From Dehalococcoidia bacterium (lineage in GTDB: Bacteria; Chloroflexota; Dehalococcoidia; SZUA-161; SpSt-899), in contig JAQTRE010000015.1 of the NCBI GenBank assembly GCA_028711995.1, positions 1 through 39,927 of the forward strand: a stretch of DNA of 39,927 bases, read 5' to 3'. Below the pieces are notes generated by a model, which worked only from the letters and a program-made list of their open reading frames with translations, did no database searches and was not told where the DNA came from. Positions 16,011-23,642 of this stretch are shown piece by piece (positions within the stretch are counted from its first letter, which is position 1; every line of letters starts with the position of its first letter). The position numbers and the translations under genes were made by a program.

Positions 16011-17423
16011 TTATCGATTCCCGGACACCCGTTCCCCGTACGGATAGCGCTCTCCTTTTGTCCCCTTGATCTGCTCGATCACCTCGGCCACTAGAAAAAG
16101 CGATCCGGTGGCACAGATGAGGTCGCTCTTATCAGCCTGGGCTAAAGCGGCCTCAAGCGCCCCCCGGACATTTCTTGTTGCTTGCGCACGTATCCCTTTC
16201 CTGGCAAACTCGGTTGCCAGTTCATCAGGATCAGCGGCGCGCGGGTGTTCCGAAGCAGTAGTGATCACTCTATCAAAATACGACGCCAACTCGCCGATCA
16301 TTGCTGCCGAGTTCTTGTCGGCAGAAGTTCCCATGATGAGAATGGCCCGGTCAAACCGGAAATGCTTCTGAATAGCTTCCCTCAGCCTCCTGACCGAATC
16401 GGCATTGTGAGCGCCATCGACAATCAGCAAAGGCTCTTCGCCCAGTACCTGAATTCTCCCCGGCCAGGAAACATTTGCCAGACCTTCTCGAATCAGGCCT
16501 TCATCGATATCCAGAGCCTCCAGCGTAGCCACCGCCGTCGCTGCATTCTCCATCTGGTGCTCGCCCAGCAGAGGGATGGTGATGCGATAGTTTCTCTTGA
16601 GCCCTTTTACTTCAAACGATTGCGTTCTGGAAAGAACTGTTTCAATCCCTCGTGAATCCCCCGAATCCTGAATCCCAACCCACGTAACCTCCTGGCCAAC
16701 CATTATAAGTCGGGCCCCTTTGGCCCTGCAAACCGACCGGATCACTTCGGATGCCTCTGGAGTTTGCCGCGAACTTACCACGGTAGCGCCGGATTTAATA
16801 ATCCCCGCCTTCTCAGTTGCGATCTGAGCAACAGTGTTGCCCAGAACGGCGGTATGGTCCAGACTGATCGAAGTGATGACGCAGACGTCTGGATGAGGCA
16901 CCACATTGGTAGCATCCAGCCTTCCCCCCAAGCCAACCTCAAGCACCTGAATATCCGCCGATTGTTTTCGGAAATGGCAGAAGGCCAGGGCGGTCAGTAT
17001 CTCAAAGGTGCTGAGTTCACCAAAGCGGCTCCTGTTTTGCTCCTTAATGGCAGGCTTCATCTCGGATACTGCCTCGGTAAATTCACCTTCGGTGATGAAT
17101 TGCTTGCCGACTCTGATGCGTTCCCGCATGGTATGCAAATGAGGAGAAGTGTAGAGTCCGGCCTTCAAACCGGAGGCGTTGAGAGCGGAGGCGATCATCA
17201 CCGCCGTGCTGCCTTTCCCCTTCGTCCCGGCCACATGGACGGTTCTTCTTCCCAGATGAGGCGAGCCCAATCGCTGCAGGAATTCTTCCATCCGGCGCAG
17301 GTCCCACCGTTCGGCATACCCCGCTCCGGGCTGGCGCTCATAATCGGAGAATCCTAAAACGTAATCGAGGGCTGATCGATAATCCATTTCCATCCATTCA
17401 TCAGGGTAAACACGGAGGGTCAC
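16011..17423 (-). CDS. folC: Folylpolyglutamate synthase / dihydrofolate synthase
   Basis: A Mur-ligase-family ATPase of 470 residues that adds glutamate to dihydropteroate and folates. The P-loop AGTKGKGSTA (65-74), TSPHL, LEVGLGGRLDATN, SISLDHTAVLG and the domain-closing ADPDELA region match FolC. The outermost start is a GTG at 17423 placed within AGGGG with no proper spacing; in-frame ATGs at 17393 and 17387 (MEMDYRSALDY) are at least as likely. It sits between the CoA-transferase (21 bp away) and fabF. Confidence 0.93.
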   Translation of the reverse strand: MTLRVYPDEWMEMDYRSALDYVLGFSDYERQPGAGYAERWDLRRMEEFLQRLGSPHLGRRTVHVAGTKGKGSTAVMIASALNASGLKAGLYTSPHLHTMRERIRVGKQFITEGEFTEAVSEMKPAIKEQNRSRFGELSTFEILTALAFCHFRKQSADIQVLEVGLGGRLDATNVVPHPDVCVITSISLDHTAVLGNTVAQIATEKAGIIKSGATVVSSRQTPEASEVIRSVCRAKGARLIMVGQEVTWVGIQDSGDSRGIETVLSRTQSFEVKGLKRNYRITIPLLGEHQMENAATAVATLEALDIDEGLIREGLANVSWPGRIQVLGEEPLLIVDGAHNADSVRRLREAIQKHFRFDRAILIMGTSADKNSAAMIGELASYFDRVITTASEHPRAADPDELATEFARKGIRAQATRNVRGALEAALAQADKSDLICATGSLFLVAEVIEQIKGTKGERYPYGERVSGNR

Positions 17424-17444
17424 CCCTGCGGGAACGATTCTCTA

Positions 17445-18656
17445 CTATACCACACCTTTTTCCCTGAACTGCTGTATCTCCGCATCACTATAGCCGCCGA
17501 TTTCCCGAAGCACCTCATCGGTATGCGCCCCCAGTTCAGGCGCGGCAACGTGAGGACAGGTTTGTGCTTGGCCAAAACGGATGGGATATCCGGGAACCCT
17601 GGTTTTGCCAAATACCTGATGGTCGCAATCCACGATGTACCCGTTCTCGATCACCTGAGGATCGTCTTTCAGATCGGAGGGTTTGTTCACCGGGCAGGAA
17701 ATGAAATCGTATTGGCCGAAAAGACGATGCCATTCATCCCTCGGTTTGGTGGCGAATACCTTATCAAGGATAGGGATCAACTCCTTGCGGTTTTCCATTC
17801 GTTTCCGGTCGGTATCAAACCTGGGGTCGGCCTTCAGTTCCGAGCGCCCGATGAGCCGGCAGCAAATCTCCCAGCTATCCGCATGGCGAGGAATCGCCTG
17901 GATGGAAATCCATTGCCCATCCTGGCAGCAATAGTAATTTCGCAACGGGTCCGTATCCATCCGATCGTAGCGAGGAACCTCCATATCCGTAACCAGAGGC
18001 ATGATAACATTGAAATATTGAGCAAACATGGCTGAGCCAAGAAGCGAAGCATCAATCTCCTGACCGACCCCGGTCCGTTCTCTCATCAGAAGGGCAGTCA
18101 ATATTCCGTGGCTGATGGTAATTGCCGCTATTTGATCCATGACGCCAAACTGGAGAAGCAGCGGGGGCATATCGGCAGTTCCAATGGAAAACATAAGGCC
18201 TGATCTCGCCTGCCCCTGCTGGTCAAACCCGCCTCGCTTGCTGTCGGGTCCCAGGGAACCGTTTCCAGAGACATAAGCATATATGAGGGAGGAGTTAAAT
18301 TTGCGAAGCGCTGGGTAAGTCAACTGCAATCGCTCAACAGCATCCTTGCGATAATTGGTCAGAAAGACATCGCACTTCGCCACCAGACGATGCAGAATCT
18401 CCTGGCCTTTCTCACTCTTGAGGTCTATTGTGACGCTCTTTTTATTGCGATTTGCCCCCTCAAAGAACAAGCTCCTGCCCTTAAACTCAAAGCAAGTAGT
18501 CCCAAAGGCCATCAGCTCCCTGACCGGATCACCGATGCGCGGTTGCTCGATCTTTATTACTTCTGCTCCCAGTTCAGCGAGAATAGCCAAAGCCCCCGGT
18601 CCGGCATGGAAAACACCGCAATCGATGGCCCGAATCCCTTGCAGCGGGTAAAGCAT
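17445..18656 (-). CDS. CaiB/BaiF family (class III) CoA-transferase
   Basis: A 403-residue protein that moves coenzyme A between carboxylic acids through an enzyme-bound anhydride. The opening (PLQGIRAIDCG..AGPGALAILAELGAEVIKIE) and SVTIDLKSEKGQEIL are classic for the family. D145 in RGGFDQQGQARSG lies where the catalytic aspartate is found in formyl-CoA transferase. Substrates cannot be inferred from sequence; carnitine, formyl/oxalyl and aromatic succinate types all look alike at this level. AAAGGAG precedes the ATG. It leads an operon with folC and fabF, and the dispersed repeat at 18694 lies just upstream. Confidence 0.9.
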   Translation of the reverse strand: MLYPLQGIRAIDCGVFHAGPGALAILAELGAEVIKIEQPRIGDPVRELMAFGTTCFEFKGRSLFFEGANRNKKSVTIDLKSEKGQEILHRLVAKCDVFLTNYRKDAVERLQLTYPALRKFNSSLIYAYVSGNGSLGPDSKRGGFDQQGQARSGLMFSIGTADMPPLLLQFGVMDQIAAITISHGILTALLMRERTGVGQEIDASLLGSAMFAQYFNVIMPLVTDMEVPRYDRMDTDPLRNYYCCQDGQWISIQAIPRHADSWEICCRLIGRSELKADPRFDTDRKRMENRKELIPILDKVFATKPRDEWHRLFGQYDFISCPVNKPSDLKDDPQVIENGYIVDCDHQVFGKTRVPGYPIRFGQAQTCPHVAAPELGAHTDEVLREIGGYSDAEIQQFREKGVV

Positions 18657-18693
18657 GTCAGGCTCCTTTGTCCTCTCTTGTCATCCAAGTAAC

Positions 18694-18804
18694 CTCTGAT
18701 CAAGAGGTGCCGGATTCTTCCTGCCGGGGGTTCGAGAGTGTACCCCGAATGCCTCAACCTTCCCCCAACAGTGGGGGCTAGAGGGTTGAAAGACTTGATC
18801 AGAG
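18694..18804 (+). repeat. Full-length copy (111 bp) of a TIR-bounded dispersed repeat, MITE-like
   Basis: Begins CTCTGATCAAG and ends CTTGATCAGAG: perfect 11-bp terminal inverted repeats. Inside are two G/C hairpins, one around GGGGTTCGA...TACCCCGAA and one CCCCCAACAGTGGGGG. It encodes nothing. It lies between divergent genes (CoA-transferase and argF). Related copies are at 1265, 7018, 23504 and 32164. No clear target-site duplication is visible. Confidence 0.8.
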
Positions 18805-18843
18805 CTTTCTAAGAATATGACGCTAGTTCAGATCATATCAGAC

Positions 18844-18872
18844 TTGCCTTGTGCGATGCCAGTGCTTATACT
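18844..18872 (+). promoter_or_regulatory. Promoter of argF, -10 box 9 nt from the start codon
   Basis: TTGCCT, a 17-bp spacer and TATACT (18867-18872); the ATG is at 18882. The transcript would start at or within about three bases of the ATG. No ribosome binding site of usual strength is present. Confidence 0.6.
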
Positions 18873-18881
18873 AAGAGCATC

Positions 18882-19796
18882 ATGAAGAACAAAGACCTTC
18901 TTTCTGTAGCCGATCTCACCCCTGATGACCTTCGCCGCATCCTCGATAGCGCCACCACCCTGAAATCCAAAGAAGCTGGTCCGGTGTTCAAAGGGATGAC
19001 ACTGGCCATGATTTTTGAGAAACCTTCTCTGCGCACCCGCGTGAGCTTCGATGTGGCCATGTACCAACTCGGCGGCCATTCGCTCTATCTCTCTGGAGAC
19101 GAGGTGGGATTAAACAAGAGGGAACCGGTGAAAGACACTGCGCAAGTGCTGAGCCGTTATGTCAATGCCATTGTGGCCCGGACGTTTGCTCAGAGCACGG
19201 TGGAGGAGATCGCCAAATACTCCAGAGTCCCGGTAATCAACGGCTTATCCGATCAAGAGCACCCCTGCCAGGCTATCGCCGACCTGCTGACAATCCGCGA
19301 GAAAAAGGGCCGACTCGAGGGCCTGACGCTGGCTTATGTCGGAGACGGCAATAATGTGGCCGCAAGCCTGCTTCTGGCCTGCGCTCTGGCCGGAATGAAT
19401 TTCAAGTTCGCTTCCCCCAAAGGATATGATCTTCCGCCGCAAATTTTAAGCGCCGGAAGAGGACTGGCTGCATCCGGTAAGTCCAAGATCATCATCAGTG
19501 AAAGCCCCCAGGCTGCAGTCAAAGGGGCCGACGTGGTCTACACTGATGTCTGGACCAGCATGGGCAAAGAAGCCGAACGTGAGAAGCGCAACAAGGATTT
19601 TGCAGCTTATCAGATCACCCCAGGGCTTCTTTCCCAAGCCAAGGCGGATGCCATTCTGATGCATCCCATGCCGGTGCATCACGGTGAAGAATTCTCTGAG
19701 GGACTTATCGATTGCCCCCAATCGGTGCTCATCGACCAGGCGGAAAATCGCCTTCATGCCCAAAAAGCGATCCTCGTGGATCTGCTGAAGCGGTGA
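18882..19796 (+). CDS. argF: Ornithine carbamoyltransferase
   Basis: A 304-residue enzyme that makes citrulline from ornithine and carbamoyl phosphate in arginine synthesis. The carbamoyl phosphate loop is SLRTR (49-53; usual STRTR), HPCQ is at 127-130, and the ornithine-side loop is DVWTSMG (222-228). The usual HCLP motif is HPMP here (261-264), so the ornithine-contacting cysteine is replaced by proline. Length is normal and the fold motifs are otherwise intact, so I keep the assignment, though a shifted substrate is possible. The ATG at 18882 fits the family start and the promoter. No other arg gene is adjacent. Confidence 0.9.
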   Translation: MKNKDLLSVADLTPDDLRRILDSATTLKSKEAGPVFKGMTLAMIFEKPSLRTRVSFDVAMYQLGGHSLYLSGDEVGLNKREPVKDTAQVLSRYVNAIVARTFAQSTVEEIAKYSRVPVINGLSDQEHPCQAIADLLTIREKKGRLEGLTLAYVGDGNNVAASLLLACALAGMNFKFASPKGYDLPPQILSAGRGLAASGKSKIIISESPQAAVKGADVVYTDVWTSMGKEAEREKRNKDFAAYQITPGLLSQAKADAILMHPMPVHHGEEFSEGLIDCPQSVLIDQAENRLHAQKAILVDLLKR

Positions 19797-19867
19797 GGTA
19801 GAACCCACAACTGCTTATGATGTTTCCGATCACTCATCCCCTGACAGCTTTGTGAAGAGCTAGAACA

Positions 19868-20176
19868 ATGGATTGGTACGATTACATCGCTTATTTCTTT
19901 GCCGGTTTTTTCTTGTGCAACGGTATTCCCCACTTCGTGAACGGGATATCGGGGCACCGCTTTCAAAGTCCGTTTGCCTCTCCGCCGGGAGTGGGTGAAT
20001 CATCGGCCCTGGTGAACGTCATCTGGGGAATCACCAACTTCCTCATTGCGTATGCCCTCTTTGGCGTGGGTGAATTTGATCTTGGCGCCACCCGCGATGT
20101 CCTGATGGCAGGACTGGGTTTTGCCCTCATGGCAATAGTGCTCGGCCCCTATTTCGAGAGAGTGCGCCACAAATGA
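19868..20176 (+). CDS. Small membrane protein, about three helices, unknown function
   Basis: A 102-residue hydrophobic protein. Helices are predictable at about 8-26 (with NGIPHFVNGISG at its end), 48-66 and 77-95. The motif NGIPHFVNGISGHRFQSPFA looks conserved-type (a polar, Pro/His-rich loop after helix 1) and I have an impression of similar short proteins elsewhere, but I cannot name a family. It starts 72 bp after argF on the same strand. Downstream (20177-20363) I see no gene or clear signal. Confidence 0.6.
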   Translation: MDWYDYIAYFFAGFFLCNGIPHFVNGISGHRFQSPFASPPGVGESSALVNVIWGITNFLIAYALFGVGEFDLGATRDVLMAGLGFALMAIVLGPYFERVRHK

Positions 20177-20363
20177 TCCCAATTTATACCCCCCATGAGC
20201 TTTGGCCAAGCAGTTCACCTCTGAAGACAGCGTAAGCTCCTTAGCCCGAGGATTCTTGGCCCTCCCGAGCTTCATGCGAAAGCAAGACATCGGACACTTA
20301 GAGAGTGATATTGCCTGCAGAACCATTTTGGAGGCAGCTTCCATGAATCGCCTGGCTTCCGGC

Positions 20364-20816
20364 CTAGCCAAACATATATGATCCCCTACCCACGGCGATC
20401 AGTTGATTCTGGTCGTTACGCAATTCGGTTTGAACGGCTGCGACCTTGTTCCCCCAGCGAAGGATCGAGCCCGAAGCGGTGAATGACTTTCCTTTTCCTG
20501 GAATGAGATAGTCGACACGCGAATCAATGGTGCCACCTTTTCCAGTCCGCTCACCTTCCGTCCGTTTCGTGGCGAGTTCGAGAAGCACCAGAAAGGAGCC
20601 CTCGATATCCAGCACGGCTGAGATGACGCCTCCATGCAAAATGGGAGAGATAAGAGAATTTCCCACGAACTCATCCCGCATGTGAAATCTGATACAGCCA
20701 TTCTCTGCATCAAAACTATCCTCTGAAAGCCCGAGAAAAGTGTGAAAGGGCATCTGCTTGCCATAAAACTCGCTTGCCTTCTTCAAGATCATGCTCCGGT
20801 AGTTTTCCACAAACAT
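20364..20816 (-). CDS. PaaI-like hotdog thioesterase
   Basis: A 150-residue hotdog-fold protein. The LHGGVISAVLDIEGSFLVLLEL segment is the HGG motif and central helix of PaaI/YbgC-type acyl-CoA thioesterases, followed by TIDSRVDYLIPGKGK and a final beta-strand RGSYMF. The physiological thioester is unknown. GGAGG lies close to alternative starts: ATG at 20816 (3 nt spacer) and GTG at 20810 (9 nt). It stands alone, convergent with the small membrane protein. Confidence 0.85.
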   Translation of the reverse strand: MFVENYRSMILKKASEFYGKQMPFHTFLGLSEDSFDAENGCIRFHMRDEFVGNSLISPILHGGVISAVLDIEGSFLVLLELATKRTEGERTGKGGTIDSRVDYLIPGKGKSFTASGSILRWGNKVAAVQTELRNDQNQLIAVGRGSYMFG

Positions 20817-20952
20817 CAACCTCCGTGATCTGTATTCGGGTTACTTTCCCCCGTAAGGAAGGACTGAGACGGGCTCACTTAGAGTCAGCCCCCACCTGAA
20901 AGAACCGGCCATATTGTCGCAGTCCCATTATCGCTGACGCTCCACAAAACCC

Positions 20953-21654
20953 CTATACGAACAAATGCTCGCTTATCTGAGAAAGACTCCGTATCTTCAG
21001 GCACTCCGGATAGTCTTCAACGAGACCGCCACGATCTAGAAGCAGCCCCTTCATTCCAACGTTAATGGCCCCGACAATGTCAATTTCGTATTGATCGCCA
21101 ATGTATACTGCCTCAGAGGCATGCACCCCGGCTCGCCTGAGACCTTCGTGGAATATTTCCGGATGCGGTTTGCTGTAGCCGACATCTTTCGATGTGACTA
21201 CCACTCGAAGCAGCGACATGAGCCCCAACTGTTCCAGAATTGGGCTTATGTTTCGATCAGCGTTTGATATAAGACCCAAGATTGTTCCTCGATTGTTGAG
21301 GTCAGTCAGAGCTGGCATAACATCCTGGAAGAGTGTCAATTTCGTCTGCAATTGTTGCATCTTTTCAAGGAGACCAAGGACGACCTGTTTCGAGACCTCC
21401 AATCCTGCCTCCTTGAGCAATATTTCCTGACGCTGAACACGCAGGGCCATCTTGCCTTTCTCTGATCGCTCGCTTAGCGGAGAGCGATGGAGTTCCTGAT
21501 ACATAAATTTATCCGCGATGACCATAGGACGGAGAAAAATATCAGGAGACACCTCAATGCCGAAGTCCCTTAAAGCCCTCGCCTGAAGTTCTTCTGCAGT
21601 CGGCTCATAGCGAACCAGCGTCTGAAAAAAGTCAAAAAAGGCAGCTTTCACCAT
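20953..21654 (-). CDS. HAD-superfamily hydrolase, motif I without the second Asp
   Basis: A 233-residue HAD protein. Motif I is FFDFFQTLV, with nucleophile D8 but Phe at the +2 position where phosphatases have Asp. Motif II is LGLISNAD, the motif III lysine is in SKPHPEIF and motif IV is YIGDQYEIDIVGA. A cap domain lies at about 18-90. An aromatic residue at +2 is the pattern of haloacid-dehalogenase-type and REG-2-like members, so it may not be an ordinary phosphatase. The ATG at 21654 has GGAG four bases upstream; a longer frame to 21726 adds a tail with no family counterpart. Divergent from a small gene at 21739. Confidence 0.85.
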   Translation of the reverse strand: MVKAAFFDFFQTLVRYEPTAEELQARALRDFGIEVSPDIFLRPMVIADKFMYQELHRSPLSERSEKGKMALRVQRQEILLKEAGLEVSKQVVLGLLEKMQQLQTKLTLFQDVMPALTDLNNRGTILGLISNADRNISPILEQLGLMSLLRVVVTSKDVGYSKPHPEIFHEGLRRAGVHASEAVYIGDQYEIDIVGAINVGMKGLLLDRGGLVEDYPECLKIRSLSQISEHLFV

Positions 21655-21738
21655 TGTGCTCCTGACCACGGTCTTTGGGGGAACCCAGCTCATTTTAACC
21701 GATCCACAATTCATCTGCAAAATCACCTGGAAGCAGCA

Positions 21739-21927
21739 ATGAACGAGATCATCATGGAAAGAAAGCGGCGGTTGATGGGAAAAATCGATGTCCAGATGGT
21801 TGCTTTCCCGGACCGCATCGAAATCAGGGGATGTCTGCCCGCCCAGACACCCGGAAATAGGTGGGCTCCATACCTAGCGAAGCTCCACCAGTCCCAAATA
21901 GAGAAGGTGTTGGCGGGGGAGGAGTAA
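21739..21927 (+). CDS. Short protein resembling the C-terminal tail of a large serine recombinase; possible remnant
   Basis: 62 residues, with GGAAG five bases before the ATG. The core (DVQMVAFPDRIEIRGCLPAQ) reads like the small beta-rich end of resolvase/recombinase proteins, where a D-R-I-E-I-x-G-x-I-P-type strand is common. No catalytic serine domain lies nearby. It could be an independent small protein or a relic of an integrated element. The reading is tentative. Confidence 0.4.
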   Translation: MNEIIMERKRRLMGKIDVQMVAFPDRIEIRGCLPAQTPGNRWAPYLAKLHQSQIEKVLAGEE

Positions 21928-21989
21928 CACCGGCACGGAACATCACTTGAACGAGAAAATCCACTGATTGAGGGCAGCCTCAAGGCGCG

Positions 21990-22018
21990 TTGCCAGAACT
22001 TCCTTTTGATGCGATAAT
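21990..22018 (+). promoter_or_regulatory. Promoter of the pfkB-family kinase gene
   Basis: TTGCCA, a 17-bp spacer and GATAAT (22013-22018), 33 nt before the ATG at 22052. Confidence 0.55.
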
Positions 22019-22051
22019 CTGTCTTAATAACGCATCAGGCTGTCCGTGAAG

Positions 22052-22933
22052 ATGAAACCTCTGATTATCGGCATTGGCGAACTCCTCTGGGATATGCTCC
22101 CCCAAGGCAAACAGTTAGGTGGGGCACCTGCTAATTTTGCCTATCACGCTCAGGAACTCGGTGGCAAAAGCATGGTCGTTTCCTGCGTCGGGGCAGACGA
22201 TGATGGGCGGCAGATACTCCATCGATTCGATACGCTTTCTTTGAATTACAATTTTATCTCCATTGATACGGATCATCCCACAGGGGTAATCGATATCAAG
22301 ATCGACACGCAAGGCAAGCCGACCTACACGATTCATGAAAACGTAGCGTGGGACTTCATCCCCCAAACACCCCGCTCGGTGGAACTGGCCGAAAAGGCAG
22401 ATTGCATCTGCTTTGGAACGCTGGCGCAACGCTCGGAGGTTTCCCAGTCCACCATCCAGGCTTTTCTGAAACAGGCTTCCAAAGCGCCCGTCCGTGTTTT
22501 CGATATCAATCTGCGCCAGTCTTTCTTTTCGCGGGAGGTGATTGAAGCCTCTCTGGTGCTGTCCAATATTCTCAAGCTCAATGATGAAGAGATGGCCATC
22601 ATCGCGCCGATGTTTTCTCTCCAAGGCAGCGAACCGGCCCTTCTGGCCGAACTGGCGCGAAGGTATCATCTCCGCCTGATTGCGCTCACCAGGGGGAAAA
22701 ACGGCAGCGTTCTTTATTCGAACGGACGAACATCGATTCACCCCGGTTACAGGGTTGAAGTAGCCGATACGGTGGGGGCGGGTGATGCGTTTACAGCAGC
22801 ACTGGCGATAGGCATACTGGAAGAGCACGACATGGATGCCATTAACGACCATGCCAATCGGGTGGCTGCTTATGTCTGCTCGCAGCCGGGGGCTACCCCG
22901 CGGCTGCCTGCTGAACTACGCTTGATCTCATAA
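22052..22933 (+). CDS. PfkB-family sugar kinase, fructokinase-like
   Basis: A 293-residue ribokinase-fold kinase. GGAPANFAYHAQELGG (near 22) is the N-terminal signature, FDINLR is the mid-protein sugar/phosphate contact, and DTVGAGDAFTAAL carries the catalytic Asp and anion hole. The short lid and the L-L-W-D-M-L-P-Q-G-K-Q-L-G-G opening resemble fructokinases, so fructose to fructose-6-phosphate is the best guess; other sugars are possible. The ATG at 22052 is preferred; a GTG two codons upstream (22046) is also possible. No transporter or sugar operon is adjacent. Confidence 0.88.
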   Translation: MKPLIIGIGELLWDMLPQGKQLGGAPANFAYHAQELGGKSMVVSCVGADDDGRQILHRFDTLSLNYNFISIDTDHPTGVIDIKIDTQGKPTYTIHENVAWDFIPQTPRSVELAEKADCICFGTLAQRSEVSQSTIQAFLKQASKAPVRVFDINLRQSFFSREVIEASLVLSNILKLNDEEMAIIAPMFSLQGSEPALLAELARRYHLRLIALTRGKNGSVLYSNGRTSIHPGYRVEVADTVGAGDAFTAALAIGILEEHDMDAINDHANRVAAYVCSQPGATPRLPAELRLIS

Positions 22934-23065
22934 GAAGAGGAGCAAATATGGGCAAGAGAAGACCTGGACCATCACGACCGCGACTATGAAGTGGTAATTG
23001 CGGTGCGGGCGGTGAAATCGAACGGGCAGTGACCGCATATCATGTATTTGATGAGGTGAACAACG

Positions 23066-23509
23066 ATGAGATATACCGAAGCAAAGACCGGCAGAATATT
23101 CATCATCCGGCTGGAAGATGGCGAAAAGTTGCCCGGCGACATCGAAGACTTTGCCGCCAGGAATAATGTTCTCCGCGGCATGTGCATCCTCATCGGGGGA
23201 ATCAAGGATGGGGGGAACATCGTTGTTGGGCCGGAAGATGGGGATGTGTTGCCGCCGGTGCCGATGCTCTTTGGACTGGCCGGGGTCCATGAAGTCGCCG
23301 GAGTGGGCACCCTCTTCCCCAATAAAGAGGGAAAGCCCGTTCTTCATATGCATGCGGCGCTGGGCCGCGAAGGACAAACGAGGGCAGGTTGTATCCGGCC
23401 GGGAGTGGAAGTGTGGCAAGTAGGAGAAGTCATCCTGCTGGAACTTGTCGATAACACCGCGCAGCGATTGAAGGATGCTGCCACCGGATTTGATCTACTT
23501 GAGCCTTAA
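23066..23509 (+). CDS. PPC/DUF296 domain protein
   Basis: A 147-residue single-domain protein of the PPC (plants and prokaryotes conserved, DUF296) family. It has the typical opening RIFIIRLEDGEKLPGDIEDFA, the interior LIGGIKDG and the histidine-bearing HMHAALGREGQTRAGCI strand. Plant members are parts of AT-hook proteins; bacterial ones form trimers with a possible metal site at the histidines, and their role is unknown. GAGGTG is well placed before the ATG. The gene is followed directly by a dispersed repeat and converges with the MEMO-family gene. Confidence 0.85.
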   Translation: MRYTEAKTGRIFIIRLEDGEKLPGDIEDFAARNNVLRGMCILIGGIKDGGNIVVGPEDGDVLPPVPMLFGLAGVHEVAGVGTLFPNKEGKPVLHMHAALGREGQTRAGCIRPGVEVWQVGEVILLELVDNTAQRLKDAATGFDLLEP

Positions 23510-23627
23510 AGAGGTGAAGGTTTCCTCCTTCCGGGGGTTTGGGGAGCCTGTCCTGAGCTTGACGAAGGATGTCCCCCAAAAATCTAGAAATTCCCCCAAC
23601 AAGTGGGGGCCAGGGGGCTGAGTCAGA
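23504..23627 (+). repeat. Copy of the dispersed repeat carrying a nested insertion in its hairpin loop
   Basis: AAGAGGTGAAGG...TCCTTCCGGGGG and CCCCCAACAAGTGGGGGCCAGGGGGCTGA align with the copies at 18694 and 32164. The first hairpin is split: GGGGGTTTGGGG, then about 25 bases (AGCCTGTCCTGAGCTTGACG...), then GTCCCCCAAA. The inserted piece resembles another short repeat type found in many environmental bacteria. The terminal inverted repeats are degraded. It sits between converging genes. Confidence 0.7.
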
Positions 23628-23642
23628 CGATTTCAACACTCC

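Noticed and set aside
20177-20363. Minus-strand frame 20000-20371 extending from the thioesterase end
   Set aside because: It overlaps the small membrane protein gene and the thioesterase stop, has no start signal and no recognisable domain.
22948-23045. Stretch after pfkB with a ribosome-binding-site-like AGAGGAG and a short frame reading DYEVVIAVRAVKSNG
   Set aside because: It recalls the start of small TIGR04076-type proteins but is cut by stops within 25 codons. At most it is a remnant; too short to call.
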